Below, in pieces: positions 23,661 to 31,394 of a DNA stretch of 64,000 bases. Source of the DNA: Sulfitobacter brevis (GTDB lineage Bacteria > Pseudomonadota > Alphaproteobacteria > Rhodobacterales > Rhodobacteraceae); NCBI RefSeq assembly GCF_900112755.1, contig NZ_FOMW01000005.1:62001-126000 (forward strand), read 5' to 3'. A program made the position numbers and the translations under genes. Positions within the stretch are counted from its first letter, which is position 1; each line of letters begins with the position of its first letter. The notes beneath the pieces are model-generated. The model saw only the letters and a list, made by a program, of their open reading frames with translations. It made no database searches and was not told where the DNA came from.

Positions 23661-24802
23661 ACCGTGGCCTCCAGATTGATGCCCATGGCTTGCAATTTTG
23701 CTGTGAACTCGGGCGCCAGACGGGCAAGGCGGTCTGCATCCAGCCGTCCGGCGCGGCGGATGTAGCTTAGCGCGAAGGGATAAGGATCAAGCTGCATGTG
23801 TGTGCCGAAATCCTCGTACCAGTTTGCACTCGCTTGGGCGGCGGTGACAATTTTATTGAGCACCGGCTGGCGTGCGGCCTGATAGGCAGGCAAGGCGGCG
23901 GCCACATCCCAGTCGGCGTCGCGCAGGGCGCGGGCCAAGGCGATCACATCCTCCAGCGCCAACCGTGTGCCGGAGCCGATGGAGAAATGCGCCGTGTGCA
24001 GCGCGTCCCCCACCAACACGCGGTTACCGAGATGCCACGTTTCGCAAGTCAGGGTCGGAAACTGCCGCCATGTCGAATTGTTGGGGATTAGTTCAGCCCC
24101 TTGCAGATGGTCCGCAAAGAACGCCTCACAGGCGGCGCGGTACTCAGGCTCCTCCATCTGGTCAAAGCCATTGCGGCGCAGAGTTTCGGACCCCATCTCG
24201 ATGATGAATGTCGCGCGCGCCGGTGCATAGCTGTAGTGATGGGCATTCATTGGGCCGTGCGGCGTGTCGATGAAGGTCTGGGTCAGCGCATCAAATTCAC
24301 GGTTTGCGCCGTACCAGACAAAACGGTTGCCTAAGTGGCTGACGCTCTCGCCAAAAGCATCGGGCGTAGCGCTGCGGACAACCGAGTTCAGCCCATCTGC
24401 GGCGATCATCAGGTCTGCTTCCGGCAGGTCATCAGGCTTGTCGATGCGGATGTCGTATTGCGGCACTACGCCCAGATCAGCGGCGCGGGTCTGCAGGAGC
24501 TTAAGCAGCTCCAACCGCCCAATGCCGGCAAAGCCGATACCGTCGATCGCGATGCGTCTGCCTTTGTGGTTGATCACGATGTCCGACCACCGCTGCATAT
24601 GCGGCGCGATCAGATCAGCGGTGTCGGGATCATCGGCACGCAAAAACTCAAGTGCTTGATCGGAGAACACCACGCCAAAACCAAAGGTCGCGCCCGCCAG
24701 ATTTTGCTCAAAAACCCGCACGTCCAGATCGGCCCGCATACGTTTGAGCAGAATCGCGGCGTAAAGTCCTGCGGGCCCTGCCCCCAAAATATTAATGCGC
24801 AT
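23657..24802 (-). CDS. FAD monooxygenase, salicylyl-CoA 5-hydroxylase type
   Basis: The 381-residue flavoprotein opens with MRINILGAGPAGLYAAILLK (Rossmann motif) and has TFGFGVVFSDQALE, ADGLNSVVRS and the FAD pyrophosphate motif LVGDALHTAHFSIGSG. The GFGVVFSD segment and general reading resemble the N-terminal half of salicylyl-CoA 5-hydroxylases and anthraniloyl-CoA monooxygenases. The roughly 770-residue bifunctional proteins add an old-yellow-enzyme domain, which is absent here. I chose ATG 24800-24802 because GGGGAG precedes it and the FAD motif follows at once. It heads the gentisate operon and is divergent from the IclR regulator. The free-acid hydroxylase alternative cannot be excluded, but the ligase next door argues for a CoA thioester. 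Confidence 0.85.
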   Translation of the reverse strand: MRINILGAGPAGLYAAILLKRMRADLDVRVFEQNLAGATFGFGVVFSDQALEFLRADDPDTADLIAPHMQRWSDIVINHKGRRIAIDGIGFAGIGRLELLKLLQTRAADLGVVPQYDIRIDKPDDLPEADLMIAADGLNSVVRSATPDAFGESVSHLGNRFVWYGANREFDALTQTFIDTPHGPMNAHHYSYAPARATFIIEMGSETLRRNGFDQMEEPEYRAACEAFFADHLQGAELIPNNSTWRQFPTLTCETWHLGNRVLVGDALHTAHFSIGSGTRLALEDVIALARALRDADWDVAAALPAYQAARQPVLNKIVTAAQASANWYEDFGTHMQLDPYPFALSYIRRAGRLDADRLARLAPEFTAKLQAMGINLEATV

Positions 24803-24827
24803 GGCCTCCCCTTCCCTTTGCATATTT

Positions 24828-24854
24828 TTACGTAACACGTTACGCTATACGTAA
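24828..24854. promoter_or_regulatory. Probable IclR operator between divergent genes
   Basis: CGTAAC-AC-GTTACG (24831-24844) is a perfect inverted repeat. TTACGTA (24828-24834) also pairs with TACGTAA (24848-24854). The motif occupies the centre of the 68-base gap between the hydroxylase operon and the IclR-type gene, the expected place of the operator controlling both. Confidence 0.65.
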
Positions 24855-24870
24855 TCAAGGGAGTTATCAG

Positions 24871-25587
24871 ATGGCTGATCAGGATCGTGGACGGGGCGTG
24901 CAATCGGTTGAGGTATCGGTCGCGCTTTTGACGGCATTGGCACGGCACGGGGCGGCAATGCCGCTCACCGATCTGGCGGCGGCGGCAGGCATGGCGCCCG
25001 CAAAGGTCCACCGTTATCTGGCAAGCTTCATCGAAAGCGGCATGGTGCGGCAGCGCACGTCGGGCAAATATGATCTGGGCCCCCGCGCCGCCGAGATCGG
25101 TATTGCCGCCGTGGCACGTATTGATCCGGTGAATTCTGCTGCCGATGGACTGTCGGACTTGGTCGAGCAGACGGGAATGAGCGCTACCCTTGCCGTTTGG
25201 GGCACCCACGGCGCGACCGTGATCCGTTGGGAGCGGGCGGCGACGGCTCTGGTCACGACATTGGGGGTCGGGTCGGTTTTGCCGGTCACCCGCTCTGCAA
25301 CGGGCCGGATTTTTCTGGCGCATTTGCCCGACAGGTTGTTGGCGGATTTGGTCAGTGCCGAGGGCACCAACCTCGCCGCCACTGAACCTCTGCGCGCCGA
25401 CATACGCAGCATTGGCATCGCAATCGCCGATCAGGAATTTATCCCCGGTCTCTATGCGCTGGCCTGTCCTGTCATGGATGTGCAGGGCAGTCCTGTTGCC
25501 GTGGTCACGCTGGTCGCGACCGACCGCAAAGTGCTAAAGCCCAACCATCCGGCCCGCCAACAGCTACGGGCCTATTGCGCGCGATAA
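24871..25587 (+). CDS. IclR family transcriptional regulator
   Basis: The protein has 238 residues. The N-terminal winged helix is at about 8-70 (VQSVEVSVALLTALARHGAA, LTDLAAAAGMAPAKVHRYLA), followed by KYDLGPRAAEIG and a C-terminal effector domain with LPVTRSATGRIFLA and GLYALACPVMD. GGGAG precedes the start. Being divergent from the salicylate/gentisate operon across a palindromic region, it most likely senses salicylate, salicylyl-CoA or gentisate and controls both units. It has no obvious defect. Confidence 0.9.
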   Translation: MADQDRGRGVQSVEVSVALLTALARHGAAMPLTDLAAAAGMAPAKVHRYLASFIESGMVRQRTSGKYDLGPRAAEIGIAAVARIDPVNSAADGLSDLVEQTGMSATLAVWGTHGATVIRWERAATALVTTLGVGSVLPVTRSATGRIFLAHLPDRLLADLVSAEGTNLAATEPLRADIRSIGIAIADQEFIPGLYALACPVMDVQGSPVAVVTLVATDRKVLKPNHPARQQLRAYCAR

Positions 25588-25773
25588 CCATTCGTGGCTG
25601 TTATTTGCCGGTACGGTTGATAACATAGGTTTACAGTTGCCCCATATCCGTCTTTTAACGGGGCGCAATTCAACCGAACCAAATAAATTGTCCGTAATTA
25701 CTTTTATATCAATCATGCTAAAACGCTAGTCGCCTGAAGGCGCATTGGGCGTGAATTAGACGAAGGATAAACT

Positions 25774-27213
25774 ATGACGTCGAACGACATCACACCGGTC
25801 ATCTTGTGCGGCGGATCGGGCACACGGCTTTGGCCCGTGTCACGGCAAAGCTTTCCTAAACAGTTCATCCAGCTGATCGGCGAAGGCAGCCTGTTTCAGC
25901 AGTCCAGCACCCGCCTGTCCGGTGCCGGATTTGCCGCGCCGATTGTGGTGACCAATTCCGACTTTCGCTTTATCGCCACCCAACAGTTGGCAGAAGCGCA
26001 GATTGATCCCGGCGCTGTGCTGATCGAACCCGCTGCGCGCAATACCGCACCCGCCCTGCTGGCAGCGGCGATTTTGCAAGCCAAGACTGACGCAAACGCG
26101 CTGATGCTGGCGGCTCCCTCGGATCACTACATCACGCAGGCCGACACTTTCCGCGACAGTGTGCGAAAAGGCATCACCGCCGCGCAGGCCGGACAAATCG
26201 TCACCTTCGGCATCACCCCAGACCAGCCTGAAACCGGCTATGGCTATCTGGAGCTTGGTACCGATGAGGTCCATGGCGCTGTCCCGTTGAAGCGCTTTGT
26301 CGAAAAACCGCAACTGGCCGAGGCCGAGCGGATGCTCGCGGCTGGCGGCTATCTGTGGAACGCTGGTATCTTCATGTATACCGCGCAGGCAATGATTGAC
26401 GCTTTCGCCAAACATGCGCCCGAAACCCTTGAACATGTCACCGCTGCGGTTGATGCGGCTGAACCCGACCTCGGGTTCTTGCGGCTCGATCCTGCGGCAT
26501 GGAATAAATGCGCCGATATTTCGGTCGATTTCGCAATTATGGAGAAGGTCGATAATCTCTCGGTCATCGAACACCACGGCGACTGGTCCGATCTAGGCGG
26601 CTGGGGCGCTGTGCATATGCATGCCGACACAGACGAAAACGGGGTTGCCGTGCAAGGCGCTGCCCTCGCTGTAGATTGCGAAAATACCTTGCTACGGTCC
26701 GAGAATGACGGGCTGCAGATCGTCGGTCTGGGCCTTAAGGATATCGTCGCTGTAGCAATGCCGGATGCGGTGCTGGTGGCGGATCGGTCGCGGGTCGCAA
26801 ATTTGGGCGATGTGGTTAAGCAGATGCGCAAATCCACGATCCCGCAGGCCAATACCTTCCCCAAAGACCACCGGCCATGGGGCTTTTTCGAGACCCTGAT
26901 CTTGGGCGGGCGTTTTCAGGTGAAACGGATTGTCGTGACGCCCGGCGCGGCGCTCAGCCTACAAAGCCACGTCCACCGCTCCGAGCATTGGATCGTTGTG
27001 GCAGGCACGGCAAAGGTCACCATCGACGACAAGGTGCAATTGGTTTGCGAGAATGAGTCCGTCTATATCCCGCTCGGCGCGGTTCACCGGATGGAGAACC
27101 CCGGCAAGGTACCGATGGAATTGATCGAAGTGCAAACCGGCAGCTATCTCGGCGAGGACGACATCGTGCGCTATGAGGATGTCTATGCCCGCGGTCAGGG
27201 CGCCAAGGGGTAA
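25774..27213 (+). CDS. manC: Mannose-1-phosphate guanylyltransferase/mannose-6-phosphate isomerase
   Basis: The 479-residue bifunctional protein has the nucleotidyltransferase domain (about 1-285) with VILCGGSGTRLWPVSRQSFP, FVEKPQLAEAERML and LWNAGIFMYTA. The C-terminal cupin isomerase domain (about 320-475) has HRPWGFFETL and LSLQSHVHRSEHWIVVAGTA. It interconverts fructose-6-P and mannose-6-P and makes GDP-mannose for surface polysaccharides. GAAGGA precedes the start. It stands alone behind a 186-base AT-richer gap (25588-25773) that should hold its promoter but shows no motif I can name. No other polysaccharide genes are adjacent. Confidence 0.95.
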   Translation: MTSNDITPVILCGGSGTRLWPVSRQSFPKQFIQLIGEGSLFQQSSTRLSGAGFAAPIVVTNSDFRFIATQQLAEAQIDPGAVLIEPAARNTAPALLAAAILQAKTDANALMLAAPSDHYITQADTFRDSVRKGITAAQAGQIVTFGITPDQPETGYGYLELGTDEVHGAVPLKRFVEKPQLAEAERMLAAGGYLWNAGIFMYTAQAMIDAFAKHAPETLEHVTAAVDAAEPDLGFLRLDPAAWNKCADISVDFAIMEKVDNLSVIEHHGDWSDLGGWGAVHMHADTDENGVAVQGAALAVDCENTLLRSENDGLQIVGLGLKDIVAVAMPDAVLVADRSRVANLGDVVKQMRKSTIPQANTFPKDHRPWGFFETLILGGRFQVKRIVVTPGAALSLQSHVHRSEHWIVVAGTAKVTIDDKVQLVCENESVYIPLGAVHRMENPGKVPMELIEVQTGSYLGEDDIVRYEDVYARGQGAKG

Positions 27214-27257
27214 TTTCCCGCCCCCGCCACGGCAAAAATACGTGGTTATATTCTAAT

Positions 27258-27286
27258 GATCTGGCGGGAAAGTATTTCGCCAGATC
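27258..27286. repeat. Perfect inverted repeat upstream of acyl-CoA dehydrogenase
   Basis: GATCTGGCG (27258-27266) and CGCCAGATC (27278-27286) are perfect inverted repeats around 11 bases. No T run follows, so it is not a standard terminator for manC. It lies about 75 bases before the acyl-CoA dehydrogenase start and may be an operator or an RNA leader element. Confidence 0.6.
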
Positions 27287-27360
27287 GGCCTGTACAAATG
27301 GCACCAAACGCGGAAATGCTGCCCCCGACAGAAGCGTTTGATTTGGGGAGACGGCAGCAG

Positions 27361-28521
27361 ATGCATTTTGGATTGTCCGAAGAGCAGGAAATGATCGTAT
27401 CAACGGTCAGAAGTTTCGTCGAAAAAGAGATTTACCCGCATGAAGCAGAGGTCGAGCGTACCGGACAAGTGCCGCATGAGCTTGGCGAGAAGATCAAACA
27501 GAAGACCATCGACCTCGGCTTTTACGCCTGCAACTTCCCCGAGGAAGTCGGCGGCGCAGGGCTCTCGCATGTCGATTTCACACTGGTCGAGCGTGAGCTT
27601 GGCCGTGGCTCGATGGCGCTGACGCATTTCTTTGGCCGCCCGCAGAACATCCTCATGGCCTGCAACGACGAGCAGCGCGAACGCTATCTGCTGCCTGCCG
27701 TGCGTGGCGAGCGGATGGACGCGCTGGCCATGACCGAGCCCGATGCAGGATCAGACGTGCGCGGCATGAAATGTAACGCCGTACGCGATGGTGGAGATTG
27801 GGTGGTGAACGGTTCCAAACACTTCATCTCGGGCGCAGAGCACGCGGATTTCTTTATCGTTTTCATCGCGACAGGCGTTGACGACACCCCAAAAGGCCCG
27901 AAAAAACGGATCACCACCTTCCTCGTCGATCGCGGCACACCCGGGTTTGAAGTGCGCGACGGCTATAACTCGGTCAGCCACAAAGGCTACAAAAACTGCA
28001 TCCTCTACTTCGACAACTGCCGCCTGCCCGATGCGCAGGTTTTGGGCGAGGTCGATGGCGGTTTTGCGGTGATGAACGAATGGCTCTACGCCACGCGGAT
28101 CACAGTCGCTGCGTTTTCCGTCGGCCGCGCGCGGCGCTGTTTCGATTACGCGCTGAACTATGCCGCCGAGCGCAAACAGTTCGGCCAGCAGATCGGCAAA
28201 TTTCAGGGCGTTGGCTTCCAGATCGCCGATATGATCACCGAAATTGACGCGGCTGACTGGCTGACGCTGGCGGCGGCATGGCGGCTGGATCAGGGTCTGC
28301 CCGCCAACCGCGAGATTGCCTCGGCCAAGCTTTATGCCTCCGAGACTCTGGCGCGGGTCACCGACAAGACATTGCAGATCTTCGGCGGCATGGGCCTAAT
28401 GGACGACTTCCCGATCGAGCGTTTCTGGCGCGATGCACGGGTTGAGCGCATCTGGGACGGCACCTCGGAAATTCAGCGCCACATCATCTCCCGCGACCTT
28501 CTGCGACCCTTGGGGGCCTGA
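27361..28521 (+). CDS. Acyl-CoA dehydrogenase, possibly gamma-butyrobetainyl-CoA dehydrogenase
   Basis: The 386-residue flavoprotein has the two family signatures: LAMTEPDAGSDVRGMK (FAD and substrate binding) and, after AERKQFGQQIGKFQGV, the C-terminal GGMGLMDDFPIERFWRDARV then IWDGTSEIQRHIISR. The catalytic Glu of medium-chain enzymes sits in YEGT; here it is Asp in WDGT. I start at ATG 27361, where GGGGAGA is upstream and MHFGLSEEQEM begins the domain; the frame is open further up. The next gene starts within the stop codon. With the CaiD-like gene nearby, oxidation of gamma-butyrobetainyl-CoA to crotonobetainyl-CoA is plausible but inferred. Confidence 0.87.
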   Translation: MHFGLSEEQEMIVSTVRSFVEKEIYPHEAEVERTGQVPHELGEKIKQKTIDLGFYACNFPEEVGGAGLSHVDFTLVERELGRGSMALTHFFGRPQNILMACNDEQRERYLLPAVRGERMDALAMTEPDAGSDVRGMKCNAVRDGGDWVVNGSKHFISGAEHADFFIVFIATGVDDTPKGPKKRITTFLVDRGTPGFEVRDGYNSVSHKGYKNCILYFDNCRLPDAQVLGEVDGGFAVMNEWLYATRITVAAFSVGRARRCFDYALNYAAERKQFGQQIGKFQGVGFQIADMITEIDAADWLTLAAAWRLDQGLPANREIASAKLYASETLARVTDKTLQIFGGMGLMDDFPIERFWRDARVERIWDGTSEIQRHIISRDLLRPLGA

Positions 28522-30548
28522 TGCCGCGCGATCTGAACCGGCTGCTCCGCCCCCGCTCCGTCGCTGTGATCGGCGGTGGCGCGTGGTGCCGCGCTGTGGT
28601 GGAGCAATGCCGCAAGATGGGTTTTGACGGGGCGATCTGGCCGATCCACCCGCGCGAGGCCGAGATCGCAGGCGTGCCCGCCTATCCCGACCTAGCCGCC
28701 CTGCCCGAAGCCCCCGATGCGACCTTTGTTGGCGTAAACCGCGAGGCCACTATCGCGCTGGTAAAAGAATTGTCGCAGCGCGGTGCAGGCGGCGCGGTTT
28801 GTTTCGCCTCCGGTTTTCGCGAAGCGCAGGCCGAGGACGCCAGCGGCGCAGGGCTGCAAGACCAATTGCTTGAGGCGGCAGGCGAGATGCCGATTCTTGG
28901 CCCCAACTGCTACGGCTACGTGAACTATCTCGACGGCGCGCTGCTTTGGCCAGACCAGCATGGCGGCAAGCGGGTGACGCGCGGCGTGGCCGTGGTCACG
29001 CAAAGCTCCAACATCGCGATCAACATTACCATGCAGACCCGCGGGCTGCCGCTGGCCTATGTCGTGACCGCAGGCAATCAGGCGCAATCGGGCATTTCGG
29101 AGATTGGCCGTGCCCTGTTGGATGACCCTCGCGTCACAGCGCTTGGCCTGCATATCGAGGGCATCGGCGATTTGCGCGAGTTCGGGGCGCTCGCCGCCCA
29201 CGCCCGTGCCTTGGGCAAGCCCATTGTGGCGATCAAGGTCGGGCGCTCGGCGCAGGCCCGTGCCGCGACGGTTTCTCACACCGCATCACTGGCAGGCGGT
29301 GATGCTGGCGCCGACGCGCTGCTCTCGCGGCTGGGGATCGCGCGGGTGAATGACCTGCCGACCCTGCTGGAAACTCTCAAGCTGCTCCATGTCACCGGTC
29401 CCCTGCCACAAAACGCCATTGCGACGATCAGCTGCTCCGGCGGAGAGGCGAGCCTTGCCGCCGATACCGGCGTCGGCCAAGTCGTCTTCCCGCCACTGAA
29501 CGAGCGCCAGAAGGCCGATCTGCGCGCCGCTCTCGGCCCCCGCGTCGCCCTTGCCAACCCGCTGGACTACCACACCTATATCTGGCGCGACGTACCCGCG
29601 ATGACCCGTGCTTTTGCCGCGATGGCTGATCCGCAAATCGCAATAACCCTGCTGATCGTCGATTTCCCCCGCCCTGATCGCTGCGACCCCTCGGACTGGG
29701 ATTGTGTGATCGCTGCCGCCACGGGCGCGGCGCAGCAAACCGGCGCCCGCTACGGCATGGCCGCAACTCTGCCCGAGCTGATGCCCGAGGAAGTCGCCGA
29801 GCAGTTGGTCGCCGCAGGTATTGTACCGTTCTCGGGCCTCAGCGAAGCGATTGCCGCCTGCGCCGCCGCGACCCTAACCCCCGCGACTCACTCCGCACCG
29901 ATCCTGCTACCGGGGGAAGACGGCGTGCCGCAGATAGTTTCTGAGGCTGAAGCCAAGCAGCGCCTCGCAGCCCACGGCCTGCGCGTCCCGCGTTCGACCC
30001 GCTGCGCCACGGCCAAAGAGGCAGGCAAGGCTGCCGCAGATGTTGGCTTCCCCACCGTGCTAAAAGGCGAAGGCATCGCGCATAAGACCGAAGCCGGCGC
30101 GGTACGGCTGGGCCTGATGTCCGCCGCCGAAGTTGAAGCCTGCGCCGCCGCAATGCCTGCGACCGGGTTTCTGGTTGAGGAAATGATCACCGGCACGGTC
30201 GCGGAACTGCTTGTCGGCGTGGTACGCGACCCTGCGCATGGCTTTGTGCTGACCCTCGCCGCGGGCGGCATCTGGACCGAGATCATGCGCGATTCGGTAT
30301 CGCTACTGGTGCCTGCCACTGACGCTGTGGTCGACGCCGCGCTCAGCCGGTTGAAAATTGCGCCCCTGCTTGATGGCTACCGCGGCGGCGCTCCCGCTAA
30401 TCGTGCGGCCATCCTGCAAGCGATCCGCGCGGTTCAGGACTATGTTATCGTCAACGCCGACGGCCTGCACGAGATCGAGATCAATCCGCTGATCTGCACC
30501 ACCGACGACGCCATCGCTGCCGATGCCCTGCTCCGCACAACCGACTGA
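28521..30548 (+). CDS. ADP-forming acyl-CoA ligase (acetate-CoA ligase family)
   Basis: The 675-residue protein joins the subunits of NDP-forming acyl-CoA synthetases. An N-terminal CoA-binding Rossmann domain (LLRPRSVAVIGGGAWCRAVV, 8-27) is followed by succinyl-CoA-ligase-like domains with the likely phosphorylated His253 in ATVSHTASLAGGDAG. A C-terminal ATP-grasp domain (about 465-670) contains FPTVLKGEGIAHKTEAGAVR and NADGLHEIEINPLI. It starts inside the stop codon of the dehydrogenase gene. In this trio it could activate gamma-butyrobetaine or carnitine, replacing the AMP-forming CaiC of enterobacteria. The acid specificity is unproven. Confidence 0.87.
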   Translation: MPRDLNRLLRPRSVAVIGGGAWCRAVVEQCRKMGFDGAIWPIHPREAEIAGVPAYPDLAALPEAPDATFVGVNREATIALVKELSQRGAGGAVCFASGFREAQAEDASGAGLQDQLLEAAGEMPILGPNCYGYVNYLDGALLWPDQHGGKRVTRGVAVVTQSSNIAINITMQTRGLPLAYVVTAGNQAQSGISEIGRALLDDPRVTALGLHIEGIGDLREFGALAAHARALGKPIVAIKVGRSAQARAATVSHTASLAGGDAGADALLSRLGIARVNDLPTLLETLKLLHVTGPLPQNAIATISCSGGEASLAADTGVGQVVFPPLNERQKADLRAALGPRVALANPLDYHTYIWRDVPAMTRAFAAMADPQIAITLLIVDFPRPDRCDPSDWDCVIAAATGAAQQTGARYGMAATLPELMPEEVAEQLVAAGIVPFSGLSEAIAACAAATLTPATHSAPILLPGEDGVPQIVSEAEAKQRLAAHGLRVPRSTRCATAKEAGKAAADVGFPTVLKGEGIAHKTEAGAVRLGLMSAAEVEACAAAMPATGFLVEEMITGTVAELLVGVVRDPAHGFVLTLAAGGIWTEIMRDSVSLLVPATDAVVDAALSRLKIAPLLDGYRGGAPANRAAILQAIRAVQDYVIVNADGLHEIEINPLICTTDDAIAADALLRTTD

Positions 30549-30561
30549 AAGGATTCTGCTC

Positions 30562-31344
30562 ATGTCAGACACGATCAAAACCCGTACCGAAGGGGCCATT
30601 TTCGAGGTCACGTTGGACCGTCCCAAAGCCAACGCCATTGACCTCAAAACCTCCCGCGAGATGGGCGAAGTTTTTTCCGCCTTCCGCGATGACCCTGCCC
30701 TGCGCGTCGCGATCATCACCGGCGGCGGCGAGAAATTCTTTTGCCCTGGCTGGGACCTCAAAGCCGCCTCGGACGGGGATGCCGTGGACGGCGACTATGG
30801 CGTCGGCGGCTTTGGTGGTTTGCAAGAACTGCGCGGGCTTAACAAACCGGTCATCGCTGCTGTGAACGGTATCGCTTGCGGCGGCGGGCTGGAATTGGCC
30901 CTGAGTGCCGACATGATACTTGCTGCTGAACATGCGACCTTCGCCCTGCCTGAAATCCGCTCCGGCACCGTGGCAGACGCGGCGAGCGTGAAGCTGCCCA
31001 AACGTATCCCCTATCACATTGCGATGGAGCTACTGCTGACGGGCCGGTGGTTCGACGCGGCGGAGGCCAAGGGCTGGGGTCTGGTCAACCAGATTTTGCC
31101 CGCTGACCAGTTGATGGACCGCGCATGGGAGCTTGCCCGCCTGCTCGCCTCTGGCCCGCCGCTGGTCTATGCCGCGATCAAGGAAATCGTGCGCGACGCC
31201 GAGGATTCAAAGTTTCAAGACGCGATGAACCGGATCACGGGCCGACAGCTTTCCAGCGTCGATGTGCTATATTCATCCGAAGATCAGCTAGAGGGCGCGC
31301 GCGCGTTTACGGAAAAGCGCGATCCGGTCTGGAAGGGCAAGTAG
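30562..31344 (+). CDS. caiD: Carnitinyl-CoA dehydratase-like crotonase
   Basis: The 260-residue enoyl-CoA hydratase/isomerase family protein resembles E. coli CaiD closely: LDRPKANAID, a GEKFF-PGWDLKAA stretch (GGEKFFCPGWDLKAA here), KPVIAAVNGIACGGGLELAL and the C-terminal EKRDPVWKGK, which is nearly the CaiD ending. Catalytic glutamates are Glu in GGGLELAL and Glu in FALPEIRSG. CaiD hydrates crotonobetainyl-CoA to carnitinyl-CoA. GAAAGGA precedes ATG 30562, 13 bases after the ligase stop. A terminator follows at 31351. Other parts of the enterobacterial cai operon (caiB, caiT) are absent from the window. Confidence 0.85.
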   Translation: MSDTIKTRTEGAIFEVTLDRPKANAIDLKTSREMGEVFSAFRDDPALRVAIITGGGEKFFCPGWDLKAASDGDAVDGDYGVGGFGGLQELRGLNKPVIAAVNGIACGGGLELALSADMILAAEHATFALPEIRSGTVADAASVKLPKRIPYHIAMELLLTGRWFDAAEAKGWGLVNQILPADQLMDRAWELARLLASGPPLVYAAIKEIVRDAEDSKFQDAMNRITGRQLSSVDVLYSSEDQLEGARAFTEKRDPVWKGK

Positions 31345-31350
31345 AAACGA

Positions 31351-31381
31351 AAAAGGCGCCCGCATTGGGGGCGCCTTTATT
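31351..31381. terminator. Bidirectional terminator between caiD-like and iorB
   Basis: AAAGGCGCCC and GGGCGCCTTT form a perfect 10-base-pair stem with a short loop and T-rich ends in both directions. It separates the two convergent operons. Confidence 0.88.
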
Positions 31382-31394
31382 GGCAACCGTTCAG

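Noticed and set aside
25588..25773. Possible riboswitch or small RNA before manC
   Set aside because: The gap is AT-richer, as expected of a promoter, but I could not trace a conserved structure or known motif.
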